Shown here piece after piece: positions 45,130-54,459 of a stretch of 64,000 bases of DNA. A program made the position numbers and the translations under genes. Position 1 is the first letter of the stretch; the number at the start of each line of letters is the position of its first letter. The notes below the pieces were generated by a model that saw only the letters and a program-made list of their open reading frames with translations, was not told where the DNA came from and searched no databases. This DNA is from Prostheceraeus crozeri (lineage: Eukaryota; Platyhelminthes; Polycladida; Euryleptidae), in NCBI GenBank assembly GCA_907163375.1, contig CAJQUW010002160.1, forward strand, positions 1 through 64,000. The letters run 5' to 3'.

Positions 45130-45778
45130 TTATGCAAATGTTGAATCTCAAAGTATTATAATGGATTTCAGACTTCAATGTGATAAAGTTCTGACTGTAT
45201 CAGGTCCATCTCATGCAGGTAAAACTGTTTTCACGCTGAATTTATTGGATAAAAGAAGGGAGTTGTTTAAGGAACCAATCAATCGAGTGATTTGGTGTTA
45301 TGGTATTTATCAACCGTCGCTGTTTCAGGAATTGCAAAGTCGCAACTTTATTCGACATGAAGGAATTATTGCAGTGGATTAACTTCAGTCTAATGATGTT
45401 GTTGTATTGGATGATTTATTAAAAGAAAGTAAGAATTCAAAAGATGTTACAGATATGTTCACTCGCGCAGCACATCATAAAAGGTGCTTTATCATCTATA
45501 TCACACAAAATTTGTTTCCTGATGGAAAAGAAGCTCGTACACCAAACCTGAATACACACTATTATGCTATTTTCAAGAATCCGCGAGATAAAAGTCAATT
45601 TGAAATTTTAGCCCGACAAGTTGAACCCAGAGGATCAAAAGCCTTAATTGAAATTTTTCAAGCAGCTACTGAAAAACCATACGGTTACTTATTCATTGAC
45701 TTTACGCAAGAGTGTCCGGAAGAATTTAGATTTCGAAGTGATATTTTGAAAACTCCCATGATTATCTACAAACTATGA
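45113..45778 (+). CDS. FtsK/HerA-type packaging ATPase region (Polinton)
   Basis: The Walker A motif GPSHAGKT follows an N-terminal strand (DKVLTVS), and the Walker B motif is VVLDDLL. FIIYITQNLF is the sensor-like strand ending in Gln-Asn, typical of the A32/FtsK-HerA packaging ATPases, and a basic NPRDKSQFEILARQV segment follows. In Polintons and related viruses this enzyme pumps the genome into the capsid. Its place among capsid and integrase genes supports the call. It is treated here as part of a broken fossil element. Confidence 0.75.
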
Positions 45779-46128
45779 GTTCTTATTCTCGCATGATTGT
45801 TATTCCTCAGGATGAATATGTACAATTGACTGCCATGCAGCAAGTAAAGCAACCTCTTGCAAATCAAATGTATAGGAAAGAAATAGATTATCAGCAAAAT
45901 GTTCACATCAAAGATCCACATCGTGCTGTATTATTACAATCGGAAACTGTTGAGCAATTGAAAAACTTGAAGAATAAGATGCGTGACTCTGTGTCGACTG
46001 CTACACCTTTAGCATTTCGCGCACATGCCATATCTCTTTTCAATAGTATTGAACCCCATCTCAATGTAAATGATAGAGGAGAAATCATTACAGATGAAAA
46101 TAAAGTGATTGATGCTTTCACGTTATGA
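45775..46128 (+). CDS. Polinton protein of unknown function, helical
   Basis: A 117-residue frame starting at the stop of the ATPase (overlap of a few bases). Sequence highlights are SRMIVIPQDEYVQLTAMQQV and LQSETVEQLKNLKNKMRDSV, suggesting helices. Its end overlaps the next frame, as in a compact transcription unit. The family is not recognised. Confidence 0.4.
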   Translation: MSSYSRMIVIPQDEYVQLTAMQQVKQPLANQMYRKEIDYQQNVHIKDPHRAVLLQSETVEQLKNLKNKMRDSVSTATPLAFRAHAISLFNSIEPHLNVNDRGEIITDENKVIDAFTL

Positions 46129-46468
46129 AGACTTGATTCAGTATGCGACACGTAGAAAGCGCCGTCAGGGCTATGTTCCACCTGGTTGGTCATACTTTCT
46201 TAAACTATTGAAAAAGCATAATGTGCCAAAATTTGCTTTGAATAATGAGACATTGAAAGAACTTGATTCAATAGTGGCTACTGCTCCAGTGCTTCAGACG
46301 ATGAAAATGCCAACAAATTGGTTTAAGACGTCACCTTCTACATCCCCTCCCACACTCACTAAGCAAACAAGAGGAAGAACTCGACGTAGATCTACACCAC
46401 CACTAAAACTAGTAAAAGGAAAACGTAAAACAGCTCCTCCCAAGAAATACATGTTCTCAGACTATTAA
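46109..46468 (+). CDS. Polinton protein of unknown function, basic Pro/Thr-rich tail
   Basis: A 119-residue frame. The front half has YEDLIQYATRRKRRQGYVPP and GWSYFLKLLKKHNVPKFALN; the back half is Pro/Thr/Lys/Arg-rich (TRGRTRRRSTPPLKLVKGKR). It overlaps the preceding gene and lies just before the integrase. A nucleic-acid-binding tail is likely, but I assign no specific function. Confidence 0.4.
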   Translation: MMLSRYEDLIQYATRRKRRQGYVPPGWSYFLKLLKKHNVPKFALNNETLKELDSIVATAPVLQTMKMPTNWFKTSPSTSPPTLTKQTRGRTRRRSTPPLKLVKGKRKTAPPKKYMFSDY

Positions 46469-46515
46469 TATGAAGCAGATGTGTTGCTTACCATGTAATG
46501 AGCCGCCGGAGGTGA

Positions 46516-47775
46516 GTGTCGTTGTCACTTGCACTTGCTGCGCCAACTCTCACAATGAGACCCCTAAGCAATGTGAACATGATCGCAAAACCGCTTAAGC
46601 TAAATGCTGCAGTTGTTGTAAATGTAGAAAGGCAAGAAAGCAAAAATATGAGAAGGAGGAAAAAGAGTCAGTCGTCATCGACTGAACGTTTGAAGTCAAT
46701 CTATTATGATGTAAAACATCCAGCAGGATTTGCATCGATCAAGAAATTATCAAAAGCGAGTGCCCTTCCACAATCACAAGTGAAACGATGGTTAAAGGGT
46801 CAGGCTACCTATACACTCCACAAACAAGCGAAAAAGAAGTACCGCACCCGCCATTATATTGTTCATGACATTGATGAACAGTGGCAAGCAGATTTGTGTG
46901 ATGTCGCCTCCATTTCAAAACATAACTCGGGCAATAATTTTATCTTAACCGTCATTGATATTTTCCGGCGTTATGCGTGGGCTCAACCTTTAAAAACTAA
47001 AGAAGGGAAAAGAGTAGCAAAAGCATTCCAAACAATTTTTCGAGAAGGCCGCATTCCAAAAAGAATTCAGAGTGATCAAGGAAAAGAGTTTGAAAATCAG
47101 CATGTGAGAAGATTATTTGAGAGGCATGACATTGAGTTGTTTAGTGTAAAGAGTGCTTATAAAGCTGCACTCGTTGAACGTTTTAATCGCACATTAAAAA
47201 ATCGCTTGTGGCGACATTTAACTGCCAACTTGACACAAAATTGGACAAAGGTTCTACAAGATACACTCCATGCCTACAATCACTCTGTTCATCGTTCTAT
47301 TGGACTCAGACCAGTAGATGTAAATGCTGACAATGTAGATAAAGTGCGCGAATCATTCCAGCGTAAACGCACTCATGTGAAAAGTGATGTGAAAATTGGC
47401 GACAAAGTTCGTATCTCAAAAGTGAAAAGTGTTTTTGCCAAAGGGTACCTTCCGAATTGGACAGAGGAGGTATTTACAGTATCAAGGATTGATCAAAAAG
47501 ACTCTTCCACCACCTACAAGTTGAAAGATTACAATAATGAAGAAATTCAGGGTAGCTTTTACCGCGATGAGATTGAGGTTGTCACTGAAAGTGAAACATA
47601 TTTGGTAGAGAAAATCATTCGATGTAAAAAACGGCAAGGTGAATAATAATAATAAAGGCTTTATTTTAGCTCGATACACATAAGAATGGTGTCTTGTTAA
47701 ATGGGCTGGTTATCCTTCAAGTATGAACTCTTGGATTCGTCGTGCCGACATCTTTCATCTAAGTGATCGACAGTG
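46516..47775 (+). CDS. Retroviral-type DDE integrase with chromodomain-like tail (Polinton)
   Basis: The core shows the D,D(35)E layout: DEQWQADLCDV (first Asp), RIQSDQGKEFEN (second Asp) and AALVERFNRTLKNRLW (Glu). An N-terminal helical region (FASIKKLSKASALPQSQVKR) precedes it. An SH3-like segment follows (VKIGDKVRISKVKSVFAKGY, EVFTVSRID), then a chromodomain-like stretch toward 47,775 (WAGYPSSMNSWI type). Polintons integrate with such an enzyme, giving 6-bp target duplications. It sits centrally among structural genes, as in other members of the family. Confidence 0.8.
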
Positions 47776-47817
47776 ATTCATGCAAAGTTGTAACTAACAA
47801 TGTTTAGGGTTTGAGCT

Positions 47818-48273
47818 ATGAATCCAACTGCCTCATTTTATTCACGACCCTCCTATGTAAGTGGTGGAGGACAAATTTACATCGGCGCTCGCCGCCAACG
47901 TGGAGGTAGCATACTTGGTGCACTGAAATCTGTTGTAGCACCTCTCATATCCAATGTCGGAAGATCTTTAAAACGAAATGTTTTAAGTAATGCCGTTGGC
48001 TTTGCTGGTGATGTTGCTAGTGATCTTTCCAGAGGTAGAAGTTTTAAGAGCAGTTTGTTGAATCGTGGGAAGGAACGCGGTTTAAAAACATTGAAGCAGA
48101 CCTTTGCTGGTGTTACTCAAGGAAAGAAATCGCCTAAACGAATGAATAAAGGAAGAAGGAAACATTGCGGAGCTGGTAAGGTGCGATCTTCAGTCAAAAG
48201 GCATTCACGCAAACGTCGCAGAGGCTCTAATCATTCATCAGACGCTAAACGACGACGCTACTATAACTTCTAA
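47818..48273 (+). CDS. Basic Gly-rich minor virion-type protein (Polinton pX-like)
   Basis: 151 residues: GGGQIYIGARRQRGGSILGA, LKSVVAPLISNVGRSLKRNV, and a very basic C-terminus (KRHSRKRRRGSNHSSDAKRR). The RGGSILGAL..VVAPLI pattern resembles small core or cement proteins encoded immediately before the major capsid gene in adintoviruses and adenoviruses. It probably binds DNA or the inner capsid; this is inferred from composition and position only. Confidence 0.55.
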   Translation: MNPTASFYSRPSYVSGGGQIYIGARRQRGGSILGALKSVVAPLISNVGRSLKRNVLSNAVGFAGDVASDLSRGRSFKSSLLNRGKERGLKTLKQTFAGVTQGKKSPKRMNKGRRKHCGAGKVRSSVKRHSRKRRRGSNHSSDAKRRRYYNF

Positions 48274-48275
48274 TC

Positions 48276-49549
48276 ATGGAGTGTAAAACTTCCTGGTTTT
48301 GTTTGTTTGATCAACAAGCCATACAGACAGATATTCTTAGTTCAAGTATTGTAGATTATCATCCTCGAACAGCTGAGAATGCTGGCCCCATTGAATTTGT
48401 TATTCCTGGTGGTAGTGATGACTACATAGATTTGAGTTATGCGATGGTTGATTTGAGGTTTAGAATTCAGCAAGCAGATGGAACTGCTATTGACGATGCA
48501 CATAAAGTTGGACTGAACAATTTACCATTGACTACATTACTTCGCGATGTTTCTCTAACGATTGGAGAGCAGCAGGTGGAAGGTGGTCAAAGCGATTATC
48601 CCTATAAATCATATTTCAATCATGTATCACAGTTTCATCCAGCAGCACAAAAAAGTCATATGGAAGCCATGGGATGGTACAGAGATGAAGCAGGAAAATT
48701 TGATGCTGAAACAAACAGTGGCTTTGTAAAGCGATCTGCTATGATTAAAGATAGTAAAAATGTCAGCTATATGGTTCGCTGAATTTAGACTTCTTTAGAC
48801 AGTCAAAGTTTTTACTCTGTAATACCAGCATGCGACTCAAGCTGACATTGAATAAGCCTGAATTTGCGCTGAATGCATTTGGTTAAGTTGACAATTTTAG
48901 AATTCATGTGGAAGATATTGCACTTTACATTCATCGAGTAGCACCGAATCCAAGTGTCATTAGAGGGCATGCTGAAGGCCTTAACCGCCAAAATGCCATT
49001 TACCCCGTTCAGCATACAAAGCTTCTCACCTTTACAATTCCGAAAGATCCAAAGAGTTTCATGAAAGGCCTCTTTCCATCGGAAGCACCGAAGCTCCTCA
49101 TGGTGGCAATGGTTGAAAATGATGCATTTAGTGGTAATATAAAGAAGAATCCTTTCAATTTTAAACACAATCAGTTAAGTGAAATTGCTTTACGTGTAAA
49201 TGGTGTGAGTCATCCTGGTCCACCCTACAAACCAGATTTTGCTTCGGATCAATTTATGCGCAGTTATGTTGATTTTATGGATGTCTTTGGCTTTTACAAT
49301 ACGGATGACACCAACGGACTCACTATGAAAGAGTTTAAGAGTGGATATACTATTTATGCATTTGATTTGACTGCTGACAGCGATATTAGTGCACCCTATC
49401 GTCAAGCGAACGTGCCTCATAATATTCGTTTGGATTTGACGTTCAAAAGAACACTACCTGAGACGATCAATGTATTAATTTATGCAGTCTTCGATTCAAA
49501 TATTGAAATTACAAAGTATCGTGACGTGATTCTTCAGTATAATCGTTAA
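48276..49549 (+). CDS. Major capsid-like protein region (Polinton, F54H12.2-like)
   Basis: The start (CLFDQQAIQTDI) and GPIEFVIPGGSDDYIDLSYA, followed by TTLLRDVSLTIGEQQVEG, match the family annotated after C. elegans F54H12.2, which is Polinton-derived and predicted to form the double-jelly-roll capsid. Later parts carry HTKLLTFTIPKDPKSFMKGL, PKLLMVAMVENDAFSG and GYTIYAFDLTADSD, which are strand-rich. It follows the basic pX-like gene and precedes the protease, the usual order. Recorded as one fossil region without further dissection. Confidence 0.65.
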
Positions 49550-50010
49550 TGAGTTGGTTGACTGCTGACGATATTAAAACTAAAGTACAGCGTAATGCAG
49601 ACGAAGCGACGTTGAAAGCTTTCGATAATGTCTATTCGCTCGATACCTTACCACCTGCAGTAAATCACTATCCCATCTTTGTTGTGCTAAACACTCATTC
49701 GCAGAATTTAGGCGGTGAGCATTGAAAGGCGATCTTTATTGGAGAAGACCGACGTGGTGAACTATTTGACTCTCTTGCTCAACCTCCAAATATACCAACA
49801 CAGCAGTGGTTGAGAAAACATACGCGTCAATATCAGCGAAATGAACGCATACTACAACATCCACTTTCATCAACGTGTGGTGCTTTTGTACTGTACTTCA
49901 TCTTAAAACGTTTACATGTATCTCGATTTGTATCTATTATTCAAAACTTTTCATGTAATCCATCCTCTAATGAAAAAATGATTTGTAAGTTCTATCATGA
50001 TTTGAAATAA
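49549..50010 (+). CDS. Adenain-like cysteine protease region (Polinton)
   Basis: Starts MSWLTADDIKTK and overlaps the capsid stop. It has the catalytic order of adenovirus-type (C5/C48) proteases: GGEHW (His), ELFDSLAQPP (acidic residue) and LSSTCGAFVLYFIL (Cys). In adenoviruses and Polintons the enzyme matures capsid proteins. About 154 residues, short but within the family range. It is the last gene of this rightward block before the leftward TBP-like gene. Confidence 0.7.
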
Positions 50011-50036
50011 AAACATCATATTGGAAAAATTGTTTT

Positions 50037-50582
50037 TTATTTTACAATCCGCTGGGTACGTACATACTCGATGAGATAGTCTAGGATCACATTTGCTTGT
50101 ACATGAGATTTTAGTCCAGTAATTATCACTTTACTATTATGAAAGATTGCAACATGCACAGGTAACCAACAACTAATGAGAGCTGCAGGAAAAAGTTCGG
50201 GTTCATAACACAAATTGTAACTGCTGGTACGAATCTTCAAAAATGATACACTTTCACTCAATTGAGTAGAGATCACCATATTGTCCACAGTCAGATTCGA
50301 CATCACACACCTCTCCCTCTTCCATATCCGACGTAGTTGTCTCTGTAGCTCTAAGCGCATTGACTGCGCCGATGAATGAAAAAGGGCGCCGAGAATCTGT
50401 ACAGTTCCATTTGGGAAGAGTTGAAGATTCCGTGAATTGTTCATCTTCACCACTAACATTTGAGGTCGGCCCGGGTAATACTTGCTGTTTGGAAGGTGTT
50501 GGTGTAATGTTGTGAGATCGATTTTGGTGTAGAGTCTGAAGCGACGGAGAATGTTGACGATGGTGTAGCGATGGCGCTTCAT
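50037..50582 (-). CDS. TBP-like protein with both TBP repeats (Polinton)
   Basis: 181 residues with the two-fold pseudo-repeat of TATA-binding protein. Repeat 1 has YTIVNILRRFRLYTKIDLTT, YYPGRPQMLVVKM and NGTVQILGA, matching the NIVSTVNLGCKLDL / AVIMRI / GKMVCTGA segments. Repeat 2 has MSNLTVDNMVISTQL, YNLCYEPELFPAALISCW and VAIFHNSKVIITGLKS, matching SYEPELFPGLIYR and VSGKVVLTGAK. The YEPELFP block is nearly identical to eukaryotic TBP. TBP bends DNA at TATA boxes and nucleates pre-initiation complexes. A TATAAAAGGG box lies about 35 bases upstream. The gene sits between the protease and two PC4-like genes. TBP is not a standard Polinton gene. Confidence 0.8.
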   Translation of the reverse strand: MKRHRYTIVNILRRFRLYTKIDLTTLHQHLPNSKYYPGRPQMLVVKMNNSRNLQLFPNGTVQILGALFHSSAQSMRLELQRQLRRIWKRERCVMSNLTVDNMVISTQLSESVSFLKIRTSSYNLCYEPELFPAALISCWLPVHVAIFHNSKVIITGLKSHVQANVILDYLIEYVRTQRIVK

Positions 50583-50905
50583 GATGAAAAAAATGAGTAA
50601 ATTGAGCGATGTACCTCCCTTTTATACTTTTCCCAACTACCTTGATGAAATGTGAAGTTAGTATGAAGTTGGGAATGATAGAGTTGAATTCGCCGTTTGT
50701 TGACGCGCAACCAGATGCGATTTCCAATACGTGAATGTCTTTTCATATAGAAGTATTTCAAATCCTTCATGATATGATGTAGAGATTGAAAATGACGATA
50801 AGATAAAGCAAACTCTCTTCTCACATTTCCAGTTGAATCTTTGAAATAGACGTTTCGATCATGATCCGTTTCAATACGTTGTAGGGAATCTAATTTCCAA
50901 CTCAT
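50579..50905 (-). CDS. PC4-like protein, copy 2 (Polinton)
   Basis: 108 residues. LDSLQRIETDHDRNVYFKDS followed by REFALSYRHFQSLHHIMKDL matches the PC4 layout of a beta-sheet followed by GIxLxxxQWxxL and a helix. A second half (GNRIWLRVNKRRIQLYHSQL..) is shared with the neighbouring paralogue. PC4-type proteins bind single-stranded DNA and, in eukaryotes, act as transcription cofactors. The stop overlaps the start of the TBP-like gene by 4 bases, so the two are closely coupled; that gene's TATA-like box lies within this coding region. Confidence 0.55.
   Translation of the reverse strand: MSWKLDSLQRIETDHDRNVYFKDSTGNVRREFALSYRHFQSLHHIMKDLKYFYMKRHSRIGNRIWLRVNKRRIQLYHSQLHTNFTFHQGSWEKYKREVHRSIYSFFSS
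50617..50626 (-). promoter_or_regulatory. TATA-like box upstream of the TBP-like gene
   Basis: The minus strand reads TATAAAAGGG, 35 bases before the TBP-like start codon at 50582 and inside the coding region of the upstream PC4-like gene. It may be chance within coding sequence; the resemblance to the polymerase-gene box (TATAAAAGGG in both) argues against that. Confidence 0.4.
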
Positions 50906-50927
50906 GGTGCGTGGTAGTCATGTCTGA

Positions 50928-51296
50928 TTAAGATTTGCATAGTAGGGCGATGAACTCACGACGAATAAATGTCATGATGGAGGGATGTATGTATCTTCTA
51001 TACTTCTCCCAATTGTATTTGCGAAATGAGAAACAGTTTGCGGTATGAGAATGGCAGATTTGAATTTCATTTCTGTAATGTTGAAGCCAAACTTGATCAC
51101 CCAAGGAGATGAATCTTAATGTTTCAAAATATTCCAAATCCCTCATGATATCATTGAGGTTGACAAATTGTCGCCATGTTAATGTAATACCTCTTGATGT
51201 ATGACCATGATAATTTTTGTAATGCACGTTTCCATTACGATCAACTCGGATATATTGTAGAGAGTCCAAAATCCAAGTCTTCATGATGTTATGCAA
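50928..51296 (-). CDS. PC4-like protein, copy 1 (Polinton)
   Basis: 122 residues, paralogous to the next gene downstream. Shared blocks are W.LDSLQ.I..D..GNV, (RGITLTWRQFVNLNDIMRDL here) and NWEKYRRYIHPSI against SWEKYKREVHRSI. RGITLTWRQFVNL is close to the GISLNPEQWSQL core of human PC4, and LQYIRVDRNGNVHYKNY aligns with its first strands. Transcribed leftward from a compact divergent region shared with the rightward gene at 51,320 (24 bases between start codons). A role in single-stranded DNA binding or transcription is inferred. Confidence 0.6.
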   Translation of the reverse strand: MHNIMKTWILDSLQYIRVDRNGNVHYKNYHGHTSRGITLTWRQFVNLNDIMRDLEYFETLRFISLGDQVWLQHYRNEIQICHSHTANCFSFRKYNWEKYRRYIHPSIMTFIRREFIALLCKS

Positions 51297-51319
51297 AGCC
51301 GCAGATCACCAATATAAAA

Positions 51320-52720
51320 ATGTCATTTTATCATATTTTGCTTAGCAATGCGGCCGCAAATAGATTTGCTACTAATCGAGCCGCACTCTTTTCTACTCCC
51401 ATTGATCATACACAACAGCTAAATGGAAAGTGGGAAGTGGGTGTTACTCAACTTGTTTATAGCAACTGTGTCTATACTTTTGATCATGAGGTGATGACTA
51501 TTAATATGAGACGCACAGCTGCTTACCAATGTGAAAAGGGCTGCCGAGTATACATTTCACAGTGGCCAAAGAAAGATCTCTTATCATGTAAAAAGTTTAT
51601 ATATGATTTCCTGAATAAAGCGTGTAAACATATTGTCCAATTTACTCCGCACAATGATGATCATAATTATGTACATCATGTAGTTGAGAAAGATTGGATT
51701 GTTGGTTTAAGTCCAAGTTTAAGAAATGATTTAGGTTACCTCGCTAGCGCCTTAACAAGCCATGATAATTATAACGTTAATTACCACCCAAGTGGTTATA
51801 AACAGTTAATATATCGAGAAGAAGCTTATTATGTAGATTTTATTCCAAAAAATGAGAAGACGTTGGTGAAGAAGATTGTGATTAAGCCCAGAAAGACAAA
51901 CATGACTCCTGAAACATTATTGAAGAAATTTAATTATCTCCTTCGAGTTGATGGTAAACAAGTGGCAACATTGACTTATATCAAATCATCTAATCATATT
52001 GCAATAAGTAAATTAAATGATGACGATGATCTAGCATTAGTTTGTTCAAAAGATTTTCATCAGTTCCTACGACATCGTTCTGCAGCTGTTCATGGAAAAT
52101 TTGATGTGCAACATTTACCATGTGAAAGATCAAATCAATTTGATACAGAATGGACCGCATCTTTATACAGAAAGTGTGTAGAGCCTTTAGGTGGTATCTT
52201 ACATGAAACAAGAGTGTTGATGCCTCGCATTATTACTTCGGTTAAATTGGTTGTAGATTATTTAAATGAAGTGATTAATGAGCAACATATTTCATTTTCT
52301 GAAAAAGAAGGTGCTTTGTCTCTCACTACAAGTGGAAAAGGTATTGAACTAATTATGGATAAAACTGTAATGGACATTTTGGGTTTTGATCAAAATATCT
52401 TTAAAAGTGGTACTGTAACCAAAGCTAGCGCAGGCATGTCGCTATCGCGTCGTATTAACTATTTTCAGATATATTCCAATATTGGTGAAGATGTACGTGT
52501 AGGAGATGTTGAAACTCCATTGCTAGCAATGATACCATACCAGCCAAAAAGCTGCAGTATTTTATCTGAGCATACTTTCAAGAAAGTTCATTATACAAAG
52601 CTGAAATCAAACTACATCCCACAAATTGATATTGCAATTTATGACGATGCTGGTGCGTTGATTCCTTTTCATAGAGATGCTGTAGCAAGCATCACACTCC
52701 ATTTCCGAATGAAGAGTTAA
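51320..52720 (+). CDS. WEVG-type structural protein, paralogue 1 (Polinton)
   Basis: An uninterrupted 466-residue frame. The start, FYHILLSNAAANRFATNRAA ... LNGKWEVGVTQLVYS, has the pattern of a large Polinton protein family (short N-terminal strand, then L-x-G-x-WEVG). The rest is strand-rich with repeated jelly-roll-like segments and ends ITLHFRMKS. It is paralogous to the next gene (LEGEWEVGVSSICYD; shared motifs IMPRLYHTV / LMPRIITSV and HxxTxxxVVDYLN / VVNPY). A virion surface or penton/fibre-type role is plausible from size and context, but I cannot prove it. Confidence 0.55.
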   Translation: MSFYHILLSNAAANRFATNRAALFSTPIDHTQQLNGKWEVGVTQLVYSNCVYTFDHEVMTINMRRTAAYQCEKGCRVYISQWPKKDLLSCKKFIYDFLNKACKHIVQFTPHNDDHNYVHHVVEKDWIVGLSPSLRNDLGYLASALTSHDNYNVNYHPSGYKQLIYREEAYYVDFIPKNEKTLVKKIVIKPRKTNMTPETLLKKFNYLLRVDGKQVATLTYIKSSNHIAISKLNDDDDLALVCSKDFHQFLRHRSAAVHGKFDVQHLPCERSNQFDTEWTASLYRKCVEPLGGILHETRVLMPRIITSVKLVVDYLNEVINEQHISFSEKEGALSLTTSGKGIELIMDKTVMDILGFDQNIFKSGTVTKASAGMSLSRRINYFQIYSNIGEDVRVGDVETPLLAMIPYQPKSCSILSEHTFKKVHYTKLKSNYIPQIDIAIYDDAGALIPFHRDAVASITLHFRMKS

Positions 52721-52759
52721 TGCAAAAGTATGCTAATATATTTTTCCAATGTGATTAGT

Positions 52760-54280
52760 ATGGAAAGTGAAAATAAGGACTCGTTTCTAATTTACTTACC
52801 CAGTAATACTTCTATGAATAAATTTCCCAAAAATAAACCATCAGACTATCGAGTAGAATTAAATCGCTCACTACATCTAGAAGGTGAATGGGAAGTAGGT
52901 GTTTCCAGCATTTGCTATGATAGCAATATTCGGAATGTGAATGATTTGAAAGAAATGATATTGACTCCTCGCACCCATGATGGAATAACGATGAATAATG
53001 CATTCCAGTTCCCATACAATTTAACATCAGATGGAAAGTGGAACTATGAATGGATTCAGATAAAATCAGATTATTATGGTCCATTTGGGAATGAGAAAAT
53101 TATTAAGGCGTTCAATAGTGGTAATACTTCCATCATGAAGAATAAGGATCAGAAAGTTTATGAGTTTACTATCTATCATTGGAGTGGGAGACAGTTCCTT
53201 CGCTTTCATTCTTTTACTAAAGGTCTTACACTGAGGTTGGATAATGAATTCTATCCACATCTCGGTTTTGGCCATGGACTACATCTAACGTCAATTGCTA
53301 CTGCAAATGTTAAAAAAGTTTATTCAAATCGAATCAACAAATTTCATTATAAATTTAAAATATTTGATGAAGATGTTGTAGAATGCGAAGAACGCATCAT
53401 TTTGAAAAAGCGTGGTGTTCAACCTTTATCACTTATTGAGTTAGTAAAACGATGGAATGAGACTGTGGGTAAGAAGTATGGAGAAAAAATTATGGCGGAC
53501 AAAAATAAGTTGGTTATTCAGAAATATAATGACAAACTTACAGTTTATTTCTCTCCAACCTTGCGTCATTTTGTAAGACATTATACACCTATTATTGGAA
53601 GCGGTGTGGTGTATGCTTCTCATGAATATCACACTAAAGCTGATTCAGTTAATGATGAATGGTGGGTGGACATCTATGGCGATCGCATCAAGAAAATTTA
53701 CCAGTCTTATGAAGAATCTAAAGTTGCTATCAATATAATGCCGCGTCTATATCATACAGTTGAAAGCTTCATTCATGTAGTAAATCCTTATATACAACAG
53801 AAGTTGAAGCATGTGATGAAAAGTAAATATGATGTAAAGACACACCACATTTCGTTTTCAATTGAAAATCAACGCGTTGTTCTGAAACTGGGTGATGACA
53901 TTCAATGTCAATTGAGTAAAAATTTGAAAAAACTCTTTGGTTTTTCAATACTACAAACAGTGTTTGCTGCTGCGCATACGATTGGTATAGAAACACCAAT
54001 GACACTTGATAAACATGAACAACACCTTTACATTCAAAGTGATTTGATTCTACCTATTTTTGTTGGCGAGGAAAAAGAACACATTTTACGTGATTTTATT
54101 CATGATAAGGATGCTTTATATGGAATAGTCGAGAAGATGTTTCAACCTATTTTCTACCATCCTGTTATCAAACAAACTATACCCTCTATTTCTATCAAAA
54201 TTACCAATGGTCTACATGAGTGCATCCATGTCAAAGATACTAAATCCCTCGTAACTTTAGTGTTTCGGAAAACAAAGTGA
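52760..54280 (+). CDS. WEVG-type structural protein, paralogue 2 (Polinton)
   Basis: An uninterrupted frame of about 506 residues from MESENKDSFLIYLPSN; an upstream in-frame Met at 52730 is possible, but the conserved part starts at the later one. LPSNTSMNKFPKNKPSDYRV followed by LHLEGEWEVGVSSICY is the family signature. The protein ends SLVTLVFRKTK, parallel to ITLHFRMKS in the previous gene, so both ends of the pair are homologous. Separated by about 40 bases from paralogue 1 on the same strand. The function is probably structural; the exact role is unknown. Confidence 0.55.
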   Translation: MESENKDSFLIYLPSNTSMNKFPKNKPSDYRVELNRSLHLEGEWEVGVSSICYDSNIRNVNDLKEMILTPRTHDGITMNNAFQFPYNLTSDGKWNYEWIQIKSDYYGPFGNEKIIKAFNSGNTSIMKNKDQKVYEFTIYHWSGRQFLRFHSFTKGLTLRLDNEFYPHLGFGHGLHLTSIATANVKKVYSNRINKFHYKFKIFDEDVVECEERIILKKRGVQPLSLIELVKRWNETVGKKYGEKIMADKNKLVIQKYNDKLTVYFSPTLRHFVRHYTPIIGSGVVYASHEYHTKADSVNDEWWVDIYGDRIKKIYQSYEESKVAINIMPRLYHTVESFIHVVNPYIQQKLKHVMKSKYDVKTHHISFSIENQRVVLKLGDDIQCQLSKNLKKLFGFSILQTVFAAAHTIGIETPMTLDKHEQHLYIQSDLILPIFVGEEKEHILRDFIHDKDALYGIVEKMFQPIFYHPVIKQTIPSISIKITNGLHECIHVKDTKSLVTLVFRKTK

Positions 54281-54459
54281 GGTCATTGTGATATGTTTAT
54301 TGAAATAAAAATATGTATATGAAAAAGTCTTTTCACAGATATAGGGGGAATGGGGTGACTGTAGGCATATATTCACAAGGAAGAAACAATCTAATGCGAT
54401 ACATAAAACAGCAATGTTTATCTACAGAAATCAACATGAAAATACTAAGTTAAGGATGA

